Shown here: positions 54,101-61,165 of the stretch, one piece after another
Position numbering within the stretch: the stretch's first letter is position 1
How the letters are laid out: each line of letters begins with the position of its first letter
Assembly: GCA_902771595.1 (NCBI GenBank)
Contig: CACXXH010000003.1
Location: forward strand, 28,203-92,202
DNA: 64,000 nucleotides
Reading direction: 5' to 3'
Source of the DNA: Fibrobacter succinogenes
GTDB taxonomy: Bacteria > Fibrobacterota > Fibrobacteria > Fibrobacterales > Fibrobacteraceae
Notes under the pieces: model-generated
Told to the model about the DNA's origin: nothing
Database searches by the model: none
Seen by the model: only the letters and a program-made list of their open reading frames with translations
Position numbers and translations under genes: made by a program

Positions 54101-54529
54101 TCTGCAAGCAAGGCATTGCTCGATTCGCTTGAGAAGCAGGGCAAGAAGGCAGGTGGCGATTACACAGTTGATTACCGCGTCGGCGTCGCTGTCACGGGCG
54201 ATACCATCTGGAGCAAGCCCGCAAAGGCATCGCTCGCCATAGAAAAGTCGACGGGTGTCGTCGCACCTCAGGTTGTGAAGGCGGATTTCAATGCGGCTCT
54301 CGACGGCGCGAATGTTGCGCTCCGCTTCGGGCTTGCGTCTGCCGGTGCGGTGAAGTTCAGCCTGCTCGATGTGCAGGGCCGCGTGGTGCGTTCGTTCGAA
54401 CTGGGCCGTCGCGCTGCCGGGACCTACTTCGAGACGCTTGCGGTCGAAAACCTTGCCCGCGGACGCTATATCGGGATGCTACAGGTAAACGGCAAGGTCA
54501 ATCACAAGGTGTTGATGCTGAAAAAGTAG
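48050..54529 (+). CDS. Giant GLUG-repeat surface protein with T9SS-like C-terminus (5' end frameshifted)
   Basis: The open frame encodes about 2,120 genuine residues from 48173 onward; codons 48050-48172 are the wrong frame of the signal-peptide segment. Four 'GxGTxxxPFxIxxYxDLKxIG' module starts are recognisable (including the one in the other frame). Each is followed by an '(I/D)ASxS' strand and long GLUG-type arrays ('VGGVVGSG', 'VGGLAGS', 'VGGIAGKNSGTISACTTSVS'). The C-terminal 75 residues ('KFSLLDVQGRVVRSFELG', 'GRYIGMLQVNGKVNHKVLML') look like a T9SS sorting domain. It is probably a beta-helical adhesin. As sequenced, the protein would lack its export signal. Confidence 0.75.
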   Translation: MLVRGERYHEGRRFCRKAFPDRGLRRPEGDRQGRLPVFFELIDASASKNEMCNEDGCNGFITIGKKKDAADSTAFWGTIDGQNHTISNLTIWLPCEQDVGFIYALVGSVKNLNFDHLHVTGRVSESNHVGGVVARLVGTIENVHVTNGFVQGKKRVGGIAGCAMRAIGYSGMKPVLKDVSFQGEIKGTERVGGIVGETDEATIDSADADVNIIAMDGRVGGIVGLNDGRIANSRSKGTIVPGAVSVNNAGGIAGESEGDVQMCVSTMDLVNYGYEFDEDIGGIVGDNDKGMVSHSYAIGKVEGERYVGGVVGSGGVVQSSFAMGEVRGNYKIGGVAGADASIFNSYAANKVLGDSLVGGLIGYSPDTIFSSYWNTEISGLDTSAGGTGLSTAKMMKLSSFAGWDTLGYDEYVVDGTDTCEYFIYAEACYSLTGNFIRDWDIDEGKSFPYLANNPYSKKSFIPIATPTVAAKWQERPPVASLTEVDGELVGEWLDWVNLGDKYDTVSGDYISYILRRDTLYYGYRIGVVNEGDTVWGTSSYVAIPNRIEISTYGQLQKIGHDIAYPLIANYELTADIDAAGQKFMPIGDSVHVFYGHFDGKNHTIKNLVIDEPNRDFTGMFGYAESATIENLTLENAKVVGSWVVGALVGEGRGVTVRHVVSLNGDVAGEHSVGGLAGSFIGSSMEFVGTTGKVKGTENVGGIIGYMRGSTKMSDAFSVNVIKGFEDVGGVIGYSYDYGDKGRPKIHRAYSASMFKAPKSAAKGILGGLNGYVIDDTTCFFDSTVAGIDDGGKTTAEMLKQSTYYGYDFGTVWQIQEGVSYPYFKGMDPILPGTLEDDGTVNVLAGAGTAANPYQIHDYDDLKYIGKYEYRLDLHYKVMGNINASFSAQENCNADSTVCKGFEPIGEFSGAFDGNNKVISGLNINRPDEDSVGLFRALASGAKVSGIVFDTASYFRENYSYSSGAIKGVIRGKNYVGALAGVDNGAAIEKIYVKNRVLGENYVGGVVGKKTSGSIALSASRDTVSGAQYVGGFVGSLNKAVVSDCYSLAAVSGTKNVGGLAGYSNNAIVKNSYGAGNVTGTSKLGGLAGEDVKSTYTSAYYDSTLWLITTTAAGELRTTHQMVKQENYQGWDFENTWKIAADTTYPYLTWITKAYYLGSTINQKYSPDKYRDSTMMHIAGSGTESDPFIIKTYSDLKSIGLGKYKLSAVYRLGNDIDASASKNERLDYYSTGFKSIGNVRRYITGIDIQDTSKVFTGKIHGAGHSITGLYISASQYSYYGACFIDSIGEGGVVDSLSLIDFEIHGQYAAGFAMLNNGTIKDVSVNGTVEASDVGVGLVETNNGTIENALLTGMVYSENKKKYYDVMLAGFVNENSGVIRSVRGDLTVKGAIHGGAGIAFENTGKIEDVKVKAELDLGGSHAAGIVAVNSGTVSACSASVSIAADSSVGGIVGDNSGTVSACNASVDITSKGSYVGGIAGKNSGTISACTTSVSIESEGSYVGGLIGRDEGIIEKFAVTGAVKGLDYVGGFIGDADGKKDFASLHTAMDVAGRYYVGGLFGKTSRKISKSYTTANVKGTRGWPMDNYDGARVTGGLVGFTSADMDSCYSTASVEKGGGLVGVIRATLTNSYASGEVVDGSGLVSGNMGVIRNCYTTGHVAGGTGFVGKNMASAVIENCYSTADVETGAGFVDYNKGTINKCYAAGTVKSSKGSYVTGFAINNGGTITESYTTIDLENGDAGFVWQNEPGGLIDRCYVTGDIHISTDGGGGFVFRNDGTIRRSFVTGDVYAETKSEIIYKSGLNNIGTYYIGGFASVNNKEGVIEMCFATGDIEGRFHYAGAFAGNNKGAINNSYATGNLKRHAEFLDDSSMTETKMFNIGTFIGENEGKVDYDYATGYFEDYDGKRYCATLASTGGGVAFYYNSDSCTTIRESIWVGNAVSDAALHKKSTFKDFDFDSVWYIKDGKSYPQLRGMPNVPYVGAESLNYGKGGITAQHVLGTLRDRAIVADTSYALVILPDSASKALLDSLEKQGKKAGGDYTVDYRVGVAVTGDTIWSKPAKASLAIEKSTGVVAPQVVKADFNAALDGANVALRFGLASAGAVKFSLLDVQGRVVRSFELGRRAAGTYFETLAVENLARGRYIGMLQVNGKVNHKVLMLKK

Positions 54530-54556
54530 AGTCCACTTTGCTGGAAAAAGAATCGA

Positions 54557-54578
54557 GGCCCGCTGCAGCGGGCCTTTT
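54557..54578 (+). terminator. Intrinsic terminator after the giant surface protein
   Basis: GGCCCGCTGCAGCGGGCC (54557-54574) is a perfect palindrome followed by TTTTCG. Confidence 0.75.
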
Positions 54579-54608
54579 CGGTATTCCTGAATTAGTCCGA
54601 TTTTGCGC

Positions 54609-54734
54609 CATGTTCTGGGAACATGAAATTCATGTTCTAAAATGCGAAATTTTTTGAAAAAACAAAAAAAGTGGTAAAATTTGCTCAAAAACATAAATTT
54701 TATGTTCCAAATCGCAAAAATAGACCTATATTTG
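54609..54734 (+). promoter_or_regulatory. Bipartite operator and promoter region of TIGR02147 module 5
   Basis: CATGTTC (54609-54615) faces GAACATGAA (54619-54627), which faces TTCATGTTC (54629-54637). These form two perfect inverted repeats sharing an arm. A second palindrome, AACATAAA/TTTATGTT (54690-54706, 1-nt centre), lies 70 bp further on with the same layout. TATATTTG (54727-54734) ends 5 nt before the ATG at 54740. Two related palindromes bracketing the promoter strongly suggest operators. Confidence 0.7.
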
Positions 54735-54739
54735 ATACC

Positions 54740-55573
54740 ATGAAGGAAATAGTTGAATATACAGATTATCGCAAGTTCATCCAGGACTACTACGATGAAC
54801 GCAAGCGCTGCTCCGCATTCTCTTGGCATGCATTTGCCCAGAAGGCGGGCTTCTCTTCGGATGTCTACCTGAAGTATGTCTGCGAGGGGAAAAAGAATTT
54901 GAGCATTGCATCGGCGGGTTCGGTGGCAAGCGCCATGGGGCTGGTCGGTTTTGAGTACGATTACTTTATCTTGATGGTATCGTATGCACATGCCAAAAGT
55001 GATACTGCCAAGCGTGCCGCGTTCGAGGAGCGCTGCGCGCTCGCGCAGGCGCACAAGATTCGAGTGCTCGGGAAAGAAGAGTTCGATTACTTCAAGTCGT
55101 GGAAGAACTCGGTAATTCGCGAATTGGCTCCGCACATGCCGGGGGCGAAGCCGCTCGAAATGGCCCGCGCCTGCAAACAGAAAATCACGGCGACGGAAGT
55201 TTCCGAAACGCTCGACTTCTTGGTGAAGGCGAAACTCCTGAAGAAGGACAGGAACGGAAACTACGTCCAGACGGACAAGGCCATTACGATGGGGGACATG
55301 GATGTGGTGCCGGTGGCGGCTCGCGACTTGCAACGGCAAATGGGGGAGCTTGCTGTGCAGTCGTTGAACCTGCCGCTTTCGGAGCGCGTCATGTCGGGTT
55401 ACACGCTTGGTCTTACGGACCGTGCCTACGAGCGGATAAAAAAGGAAATGAAGGATTTCTACCGGCGCGTCGTGGCGATTGCGACCGAAGAAGACGAGGC
55501 CGATCGCGTGTACCGTCTAAACTTGCAGCTGTTCCCGATGAGCGAACGTCTGGGGAATAAAAGAGGAATTTAA
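54740..55573 (+). CDS. TIGR02147/DUF4423-family putative regulator (module 5)
   Basis: 277 residues: 'VEYTDYRKFIQDYYDERKR', HTH-like 'FSWHAFAQKAGFSSDVYLK' with 'YVCEGKKNLSIASAGSVASA', and C-terminal 'VYRLNLQLFPMS'. It is nearly identical to the copy at 58280. The ATG at 54740 is chosen from the family start and the TATATTTG box 5 nt upstream; an ATG at 54671 would place the operators inside the gene. The lipoprotein gene starts 14 nt after its stop with AAAGGAGGAG as ribosome-binding site. Confidence 0.88.
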   Translation: MKEIVEYTDYRKFIQDYYDERKRCSAFSWHAFAQKAGFSSDVYLKYVCEGKKNLSIASAGSVASAMGLVGFEYDYFILMVSYAHAKSDTAKRAAFEERCALAQAHKIRVLGKEEFDYFKSWKNSVIRELAPHMPGAKPLEMARACKQKITATEVSETLDFLVKAKLLKKDRNGNYVQTDKAITMGDMDVVPVAARDLQRQMGELAVQSLNLPLSERVMSGYTLGLTDRAYERIKKEMKDFYRRVVAIATEEDEADRVYRLNLQLFPMSERLGNKRGI

Positions 55574-55587
55574 AAGGAGGAGTTCTC

Positions 55588-56424
55588 ATGAAAAAGTGTT
55601 GTATCAAAAAGAGGTCGATTATGAAGTGGAATCGAGTTTTGGGATGCCTTGCTGCGGGGGCCATGTTATGGGCTTGTTCCGGAGGCGAATCGAAGGATAT
55701 CGTTGGCGGCGCTTCGGGCGATTCGGGCATTATTGCGCTTAAGGACAAGAATATCGCGGGCGTAGCGCAGAAGGGGCCTTTTGTCAGGGGTTCCAGCGTT
55801 GTTCTCAAGGAGACTTCCAAGGCGGGAAACTTGAAACCTACCGGCAAGGAGTTCTTTGCGACAACCCGCAGCGACGATGGCGATTTCCAGATTGAGGGCC
55901 TCAATTTGGAAAGTCAGTACGTCAGGTTGACCGCGACGGGTTATTACAAAAGAGAAAAGACGGGTCAAAATTCGCGCTGCCAGATAAGCCTGAATGCTTT
56001 GGCGGACATAAGCGAGATTGATCACGTAAACATCAATATCCTTACTCATCTAGAATATGATCGTACGCTTGAGCTCGTCAAGGAAGGGAACTCGTTTGAC
56101 GAAGCTAAAAAGCAGGCCCATAGGGAATTGATGCGAGTCTTTAATTTTGAATATCTTGTAGATGAAGGTAAATCGGAAAGCTTGGATGTCACCGGTGACG
56201 GAGAAGCTGACAGGGCTTTGGAAAAAATCAGTAGCTTTATAGATGACCATACTGACTTTTATGCTGATGACTGCTTTGGACACGATAAATGTGCTTCTTT
56301 AGACTATTGCATGCGAATACAAGAGTTCTTGGATACTTTTTTCGAAATTCTCGATGGGAATGGTCCTGACCTGACTGTTTTATTATTGCAAATGGATATG
56401 AATCACGAATTTGGGAGGAATTAA
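55588..56424 (+). CDS. Lipoprotein of module 5, N-terminal domain only
   Basis: 278 residues. The lipoprotein signal (MLWAC, Cys about 31) is identical to that of the 59126 product. The shared N-terminal domain follows: 'AGVAQKGPFVRGSSVVLKE', 'SDDGDFQIEGLNLESQY', 'VNINILTHLEYDRTLEL'. It ends shortly after this domain with no TIGR02145 domain or Ser-rich linker. It may be a truncated relic or a minimal form. The next lipoprotein gene starts 1 nt after its stop, so this module has two lipoproteins. ATG 55621 is a possible alternative start. Confidence 0.8.
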   Translation: MKKCCIKKRSIMKWNRVLGCLAAGAMLWACSGGESKDIVGGASGDSGIIALKDKNIAGVAQKGPFVRGSSVVLKETSKAGNLKPTGKEFFATTRSDDGDFQIEGLNLESQYVRLTATGYYKREKTGQNSRCQISLNALADISEIDHVNINILTHLEYDRTLELVKEGNSFDEAKKQAHRELMRVFNFEYLVDEGKSESLDVTGDGEADRALEKISSFIDDHTDFYADDCFGHDKCASLDYCMRIQEFLDTFFEILDGNGPDLTVLLLQMDMNHEFGRN

Positions 56425-56425
56425 T

Positions 56426-58060
56426 ATGTCTAAAAAAATGAATTGCATATTCTCTCTGCTTGCAGCGGGCGCCATGTTGACTGCGTGCAGCCAAATGGGT
56501 TCCGAAGCATCGGAATCTACAAGAACCATCTCCGGAACCTCGCAAAAGGGGCCATTCGTAAAGGGAACCGAAGTCACCCTTTATGGCATGGACGAAAAAT
56601 TACTCCAAACAGGCTCGCATTACTCAACAAAAATAGACAACGATAAAGGGAAGTTTTCCCTGAAAAAGATTCCCTTGGAAGAACGCTATGCCTGGCTCAA
56701 TGCGAATGGATATTTTATTGATGAATTTTTTGCAGAGAAATCGGAGCAAACGATCTCGTTGAATAGCCTGGTGGACTTGCAGAATACAGATAAGGTCAAC
56801 ATTAACGTTTTGACTCATTTGTCATTCAATCGAATTCGCTACCTGGTCAAAGAGGGGATGACTGTTGGTGAGGCGAAAAGACAAGCCGAGGCCGAAGTGA
56901 TGAACGTCTTCGGATTTTCGGGAGAGGACGAGTCTTTCGAACAGCTTGACATTCTTAGCGGTGGCGAGGGCGACGCCAAACTTTTGGCGATTTCCTTGAT
57001 CGTGCTTTTTAACGGCGATGTTGGCGCTGTCACGGAACTTATGACGTCGCTCTCGTTAGATTTGGAAACAGATGGCGTTTGCGATGATACAGTCCTTGTT
57101 CGCAAATTGAAGAATCTTGCCTCTTCGCTTGCGCATAAAGGTATTAGTGAACGAATCCGCTGGAATATACGGAACATGGGGGCTACGGAAATTCCCGATT
57201 TCCGAAAGTACCTCATACAGTTTGCGTCCTCTTGGGATTCGACGTGGGAAAGTTGCAGTAATCAGAATGAAGTTGTGTATACTATCATGCTTGAAGAGCC
57301 TTATTATTCGATAATGTCTGGACGTTATGTTATGCCTTTTAGAGCTATTTGCCGAGATGGCGTATGGAAATACTATAACGGAATAAGGATGGATGGCAAG
57401 AGTCCCGTCGATACGGTGGGAAAGTATGGTACCTTAGTGGATGAAAGGGATGGGCGTGTCTATAAGACCTTGGACGTTGAACTGGATGACGGTCGTGTGG
57501 TCACTTGGATGGCTGATCTTTTGGAATATGAACCCAAGAGCAGCAAAGGTGATTATAAATATATACCTGGAGTAGGCCGAGAATATTCGCCATGTCAGAT
57601 TTTAGGACGAAGTGATAATGGTTCTTGTGAGGAATTGGACTCTGAAATGAACGATCGTATATTTGGTAAAGAAAAAATTCAAGGCATCTGTCCTGATGGT
57701 TGGCATATTCCTATAGATCGTGAATGGATGGAGCTGTATGATTTTATTTCGGATGGATACCGTTGGGAGGTTGCGGAATTATTGGTTCAGTCACAATATG
57801 TTGATCCGGAAACAGACGTTTCTTTAGGTGTAAATATGTATACGGTGGGTTTTAGGAATAACTATAGTATCAGTGAGCGTGAATTCCCCGGGTATGATTA
57901 TCCCCGTGAGTTTGCTACCCGCGAGTTTGCAATACATGGTTTCGAGGTGAGTTTTACGAATAGAAGCACTTGGCTTTGGCGGCAGGCTAAAGAAGTTCCC
58001 GATTTGTATTATGAACTTCATCCTGACGAACATTACGGTTTGCGCTGCGTGAAGGACTAG
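56426..58060 (+). CDS. Second lipoprotein of module 5, with a divergent TIGR02145 domain
   Basis: 544 residues. A lipoprotein signal (MLTAC, Cys about 21) leads to the shared N-terminal domain ('SGTSQKGPFVKGTEVTLYG', 'NDKGKFSLKKIPLEERY', 'VNINVLTHLSFNRI'). A divergent TIGR02145 domain occupies about 337-544 ('DERDGRVYKTLDVELDDGR', 'ICPDGWHIPIDREWMEL', terminal 'YGLRCVKD'). Its codon use is clearly more AT-rich than its neighbours, especially in the C-terminal half, which suggests a different origin. GGGAGGA precedes the ATG. Confidence 0.82.
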   Translation: MSKKMNCIFSLLAAGAMLTACSQMGSEASESTRTISGTSQKGPFVKGTEVTLYGMDEKLLQTGSHYSTKIDNDKGKFSLKKIPLEERYAWLNANGYFIDEFFAEKSEQTISLNSLVDLQNTDKVNINVLTHLSFNRIRYLVKEGMTVGEAKRQAEAEVMNVFGFSGEDESFEQLDILSGGEGDAKLLAISLIVLFNGDVGAVTELMTSLSLDLETDGVCDDTVLVRKLKNLASSLAHKGISERIRWNIRNMGATEIPDFRKYLIQFASSWDSTWESCSNQNEVVYTIMLEEPYYSIMSGRYVMPFRAICRDGVWKYYNGIRMDGKSPVDTVGKYGTLVDERDGRVYKTLDVELDDGRVVTWMADLLEYEPKSSKGDYKYIPGVGREYSPCQILGRSDNGSCEELDSEMNDRIFGKEKIQGICPDGWHIPIDREWMELYDFISDGYRWEVAELLVQSQYVDPETDVSLGVNMYTVGFRNNYSISEREFPGYDYPREFATREFAIHGFEVSFTNRSTWLWRQAKEVPDLYYELHPDEHYGLRCVKD

Positions 58061-58090
58061 GCTGTATCAAAAATATTTCTCCTATAATCT

Positions 58091-58125
58091 AAAAGCGTTC
58101 TCCGCTACAACGGGGGGCGCTTTTT
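58091..58125 (+). terminator. Intrinsic terminator after module 5
   Basis: AAAAGCGTTCTCCG (58091-58104), loop CTACAA, CGGGGGGCGCTTTT (58111-58124). The 14-bp stem has several G-T pairs and ends in a T-run. Confidence 0.75.
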
Positions 58126-58147
58126 CCGTGTTGCCGTTTTTTTTGGC

Positions 58148-58274
58148 CATGTTCTTGGAACATGAAGTTCATGTTCTAAAATGCGAAATTTTTTGAAAAA
58201 ACAAAAAAAGTGGTAAAATTTGCTTAAAAACGCAAAATTTCATGTTCTATTTTGCGAAAATAGACCTATATTTG
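58148..58274 (+). promoter_or_regulatory. Bipartite operator and promoter region of TIGR02147 module 6
   Basis: CATGTTC (58148-58154), GAACATGAA (58158-58166) and TTCATGTTC (58168-58176) form two perfect inverted repeats sharing an arm. TTCATGTTC recurs at 58239-58247, 71 bp on, framed by CGCAAAA (58231-58237) and TTTTGCG (58250-58256). TATATTTG (58267-58274) ends 5 nt before the ATG. Confidence 0.7.
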
Positions 58275-58279
58275 ATACC

Positions 58280-59110
58280 ATGAAGGAAATCGTTGAATAT
58301 ACAGATTATCGCAAGTTCATCCAGGACTACTACGATGAACGCAAGCGCTGCTCGGCGTTTTCTTGGCACGCATTTGCCCAGAAGGCGGGCTTCTCTTCGG
58401 ATGTCTACCTGAAATATGTCAGCGAGGGGAAAAAGAATTTGAGCATTGCATCGGCGGGTTCGGTGGCGACCGCCATGGGACTGGTCGGTTTTGAATACGA
58501 CTACTTTATCTTGATGGTATCGTATGCGCACGCCAAGAGCGATACGGCCAAGCGGGCCGCATTCGAGGAACGCTGCGCGCTCGCTCAGGTGCACAAAGTT
58601 CGAGTGCTCGGGAAGGAAGAGTTCGATTACTATAAATCGTGGAAGAACTCGGTAATCCGCGAATTGGCTCCGCACATGCCGGGGGCGAAGCCGCTCGAAA
58701 TGGCCCATGCCTGCAAACAGAAAATCACGGCGACGGAAGTTTCCGAAACGCTCGACTTCTTGGTGAAGGCGAAACTCCTGAAGAAGGACAGGAACGGAAA
58801 CTACGTGCAGACGGACAAGGCCATCGTGATGGGGGACGTGGATGTGGTGCCGGTGGTGGCTCGCGACTTGCAACGGCAAATGGGGGAGTTCGCTATACAG
58901 TCGTTGCCCTTGCCGCTTTCGGAGCGTGTCATGTCGGGCTACACGCTTGGCCTTACGGACCGTGCCTACGAGCGGATAAAAAAGGAAATGAAGGATTTCT
59001 ATCGGCGCGTCGTGGCGATTGCGACCGAAGAAGACGAGGCCGATCGCGTTTACCGCCTGAATTTGCAACTGTTCCCGATGAGCGAACGCCTGGGAAAAAA
59101 AAGAAATTAG
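58280..59110 (+). CDS. TIGR02147/DUF4423-family putative regulator (module 6)
   Basis: 276 residues, nearly identical to the module 5 regulator, including the HTH-like segment 'FSWHAFAQKAGFSSDVYLK'. Small differences include VCEG to VSEG in the HTH-like region and a one-residue shorter C-terminus. With matching operators upstream, the two proteins may cross-regulate. The lipoprotein gene starts 15 nt after the stop. Confidence 0.88.
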   Translation: MKEIVEYTDYRKFIQDYYDERKRCSAFSWHAFAQKAGFSSDVYLKYVSEGKKNLSIASAGSVATAMGLVGFEYDYFILMVSYAHAKSDTAKRAAFEERCALAQVHKVRVLGKEEFDYYKSWKNSVIRELAPHMPGAKPLEMAHACKQKITATEVSETLDFLVKAKLLKKDRNGNYVQTDKAIVMGDVDVVPVVARDLQRQMGEFAIQSLPLPLSERVMSGYTLGLTDRAYERIKKEMKDFYRRVVAIATEEDEADRVYRLNLQLFPMSERLGKKRN

Positions 59111-59125
59111 AAGGGAGAAATTCTC

Positions 59126-61096
59126 ATGAAAAAGTGTAGTATCAAAAAGAGGTCGATTATGAAGTGGAATCGAGTTTTGGGATGCCTTGCTGCGGGGGCC
59201 ATGTTATGGGCTTGTTCCGGTGGCGCTTCGGGCGAATCGGGCATTATCGCGGTCGAGGACTGGGAAGTTGTGGGCGTGTCGCAGAAGGGGCCGTTCGTTA
59301 CGGGTTCCGCGGTGACCGTGCAAGAACTGGACGGCATTACGCTCAAGCAGACCGGCAAGAGCTTCAAGGGTTCCATCAAGAGCGACAAGGGCGACTTTGC
59401 TATCAAGGACATCAATCTGGAATCGCAGTACGCGATGCTCGAAGCGAACGGTTATTATCGCGACGAGATTTCTGGCAAGAAGTCTTCGGGCACGGTGACG
59501 CTGCGAGCGCTGACGGATTTGAGCGACAGGAAAAAGGTGAACATCAACCTGCTCACGCACCTGGAATACGAACGCGTGATGTACCTGGTTTCTAAAAAGA
59601 AAAAGTCCATCGCCGATGCGAAGGCGCAGGCTGAAAAAGAAGTCCTGGCTTCGTTCGGGATCGAGGGCGACTTTGGCGAATCCGAAGACCTGAACATTTT
59701 CGAGTCGGGCGACGGGAATGCGGCGCTGCTCGCGGTGAGCGTATTGATGCAGAGCAACGTGGATGTGGCGGGGCTTACCGAGCGCATTGGCGAGTTTAGC
59801 ATTGCGCTTGCGGAAAGCGGCAGCTGGGACGATGCCGACACCAAGACCGCGATTGCGGACTGGGCCTGCGATGTTGACTTGAAGGGCTCGCTTTCGAAGG
59901 TGCGCAAGAACGTGGAAGACTGGAAATATGCGGACTCCGTGCCTGCATTCGAAAAGTATGTCGCGAATTTCTGGTGGGACAACTACGGTCTTGGCGTGTG
60001 TAACAAGAAGCGCGAAAACGAGACCAAGCGCAACATAAACAAGCTCAGCAAACTTTACGACGAGTACTTCGTGTGCGAAAATGGGCGCTGGCATATTCCG
60101 GGTGATGAACCTGGTTCGAGCAGTAGCAAAACTGAGCCCGCCGAAGCATCGAGTAGTTCCGGAGAAGGGTCGTCGAGTTCTCTTTATGATCCGTTTGTCA
60201 GTTCTTCTTCGAGTGAACCCGAAGATACGATTCCGCCTCTTCCTGCGGAACTGGACTTCCTCGATACTACATATTCGTTCGACGGCTACAGAAGCTTTGG
60301 CGACGGCAAGCAGGAAGTGTGGTTCCTCACCTCCCCGGGACGACTGGTTAATAGCCGTGAAAGACGGGATTCCATCGCGAGTGCGCTGGTAAATCTGATG
60401 GGAACGCGTGGATTTGCTTTTGAAGGCACCATAAATAATGATTCCTTGGATACCGTGACCTGCGATACTCTGTCATATGTCTATTCGTTTGAAAAAGAAA
60501 ACGTTGTCTACAAGATTTACATCACGAAAGAATTAGGTATGGGCATTATGTATGGCTCCAGCTATTTCTTCAAGGTGAAGGTCGTGGTGCTGAAGGACGG
60601 CTTCGAGGAAATGCCGACGACTGATTATAGCTCGATACGCTTCTTTAAGGATTTCCCGGAAGAACTTGCCTTTATGGAAGAATATTCCTCGACGAAGGTC
60701 CGTGCAGATTATGATGACGATTCCCTTATGATTAGGTGGCAGTTCCGTCGGAACGTCGATTCGACAAAATCGCAGCAGTACCAGTTCCTTCCTGAACTGG
60801 CAAAAGAAAAGGCTGCCGAGGAGGCGTTTGAACCGTTTCTGGAAGCCTTGCCCGATAACGGTTTCACGTTTGTGAAGTCGGATTCGTTGGGGAAGAATTC
60901 CAATATGAGCAATCCGGTTGTTGTTCGCTATTTTTACGAAATGGAAACGCCTGCGGCGAAGTTTGTGCTTGAAGCCGAGTTAGGGACTATCGGTTATCCG
61001 TTTTTTGGAGTGACGTATACGTTTAAGTATGGCTATACCGTAGATATCAAAGTTTACTATAAGCAGAAGCCGGAACACAAGGAAAAATCCGAATAA
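59126..61096 (+). CDS. Lipoprotein of module 6 with a unique, internally duplicated C-terminal domain
   Basis: 656 residues. The lipoprotein signal (MLWAC) matches the module 5 copy. The shared N-terminal domain is at about 45-290 ('VGVSQKGPFVTGSAVTVQE', 'VNINLLTHLEYERV'). A poly-Ser linker (about 330-370) follows. The last 280 residues are not TIGR02145 but two alpha/beta units of about 120 residues that look related ('LDFLDTTYSFDGYRSFGDG' and 'LAFMEEYSSTKVRADYDDD' starts; 'YFFKVKVVVL' and 'YTVDIKVYY' ends). I recognise no family for this part. A terminator follows. Confidence 0.82.
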   Translation: MKKCSIKKRSIMKWNRVLGCLAAGAMLWACSGGASGESGIIAVEDWEVVGVSQKGPFVTGSAVTVQELDGITLKQTGKSFKGSIKSDKGDFAIKDINLESQYAMLEANGYYRDEISGKKSSGTVTLRALTDLSDRKKVNINLLTHLEYERVMYLVSKKKKSIADAKAQAEKEVLASFGIEGDFGESEDLNIFESGDGNAALLAVSVLMQSNVDVAGLTERIGEFSIALAESGSWDDADTKTAIADWACDVDLKGSLSKVRKNVEDWKYADSVPAFEKYVANFWWDNYGLGVCNKKRENETKRNINKLSKLYDEYFVCENGRWHIPGDEPGSSSSKTEPAEASSSSGEGSSSSLYDPFVSSSSSEPEDTIPPLPAELDFLDTTYSFDGYRSFGDGKQEVWFLTSPGRLVNSRERRDSIASALVNLMGTRGFAFEGTINNDSLDTVTCDTLSYVYSFEKENVVYKIYITKELGMGIMYGSSYFFKVKVVVLKDGFEEMPTTDYSSIRFFKDFPEELAFMEEYSSTKVRADYDDDSLMIRWQFRRNVDSTKSQQYQFLPELAKEKAAEEAFEPFLEALPDNGFTFVKSDSLGKNSNMSNPVVVRYFYEMETPAAKFVLEAELGTIGYPFFGVTYTFKYGYTVDIKVYYKQKPEHKEKSE

Positions 61097-61125
61097 AGAT
61101 TTGTTTGAGGAGAAAAGAGGTGAAG

Positions 61126-61154
61126 ACCCCGCTAGGATGCTAGCGGGGTTTTTC
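61126..61154 (+). terminator. Intrinsic terminator after module 6
   Basis: ACCCCGCTAG (61126-61135), loop GATG, CTAGCGGGGT (61140-61149), followed by TTTTTC. Confidence 0.88.
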
Positions 61155-61165
61155 TAATGCCGTTT

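Larger units (their letters stand above)
54601..55681. repeat. About 1.1-kb duplicated segment, copy A (copy B at 58141-59220)
   Basis: The operator region, the TIGR02147 gene and the lipoprotein gene up to its lipobox are nearly identical to 58141-59220, with scattered substitutions. Beyond the lipobox the two lipoprotein genes differ strongly. The copies lie about 3.54 kb apart in direct orientation. Confidence 0.8.
58141..59220. repeat. About 1.1-kb duplicated segment, copy B (copy A at 54601-55681)
   Basis: See copy A. It includes the bipartite operator, the whole regulator gene and the first 90 or so bases of the lipoprotein gene. Confidence 0.8.

Noticed and set aside
54557..54574. Perfect 18-bp palindrome as an attachment or protein-binding site
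   Set aside because: It directly follows a stop codon and is followed by a T-run, so an intrinsic terminator explains it.
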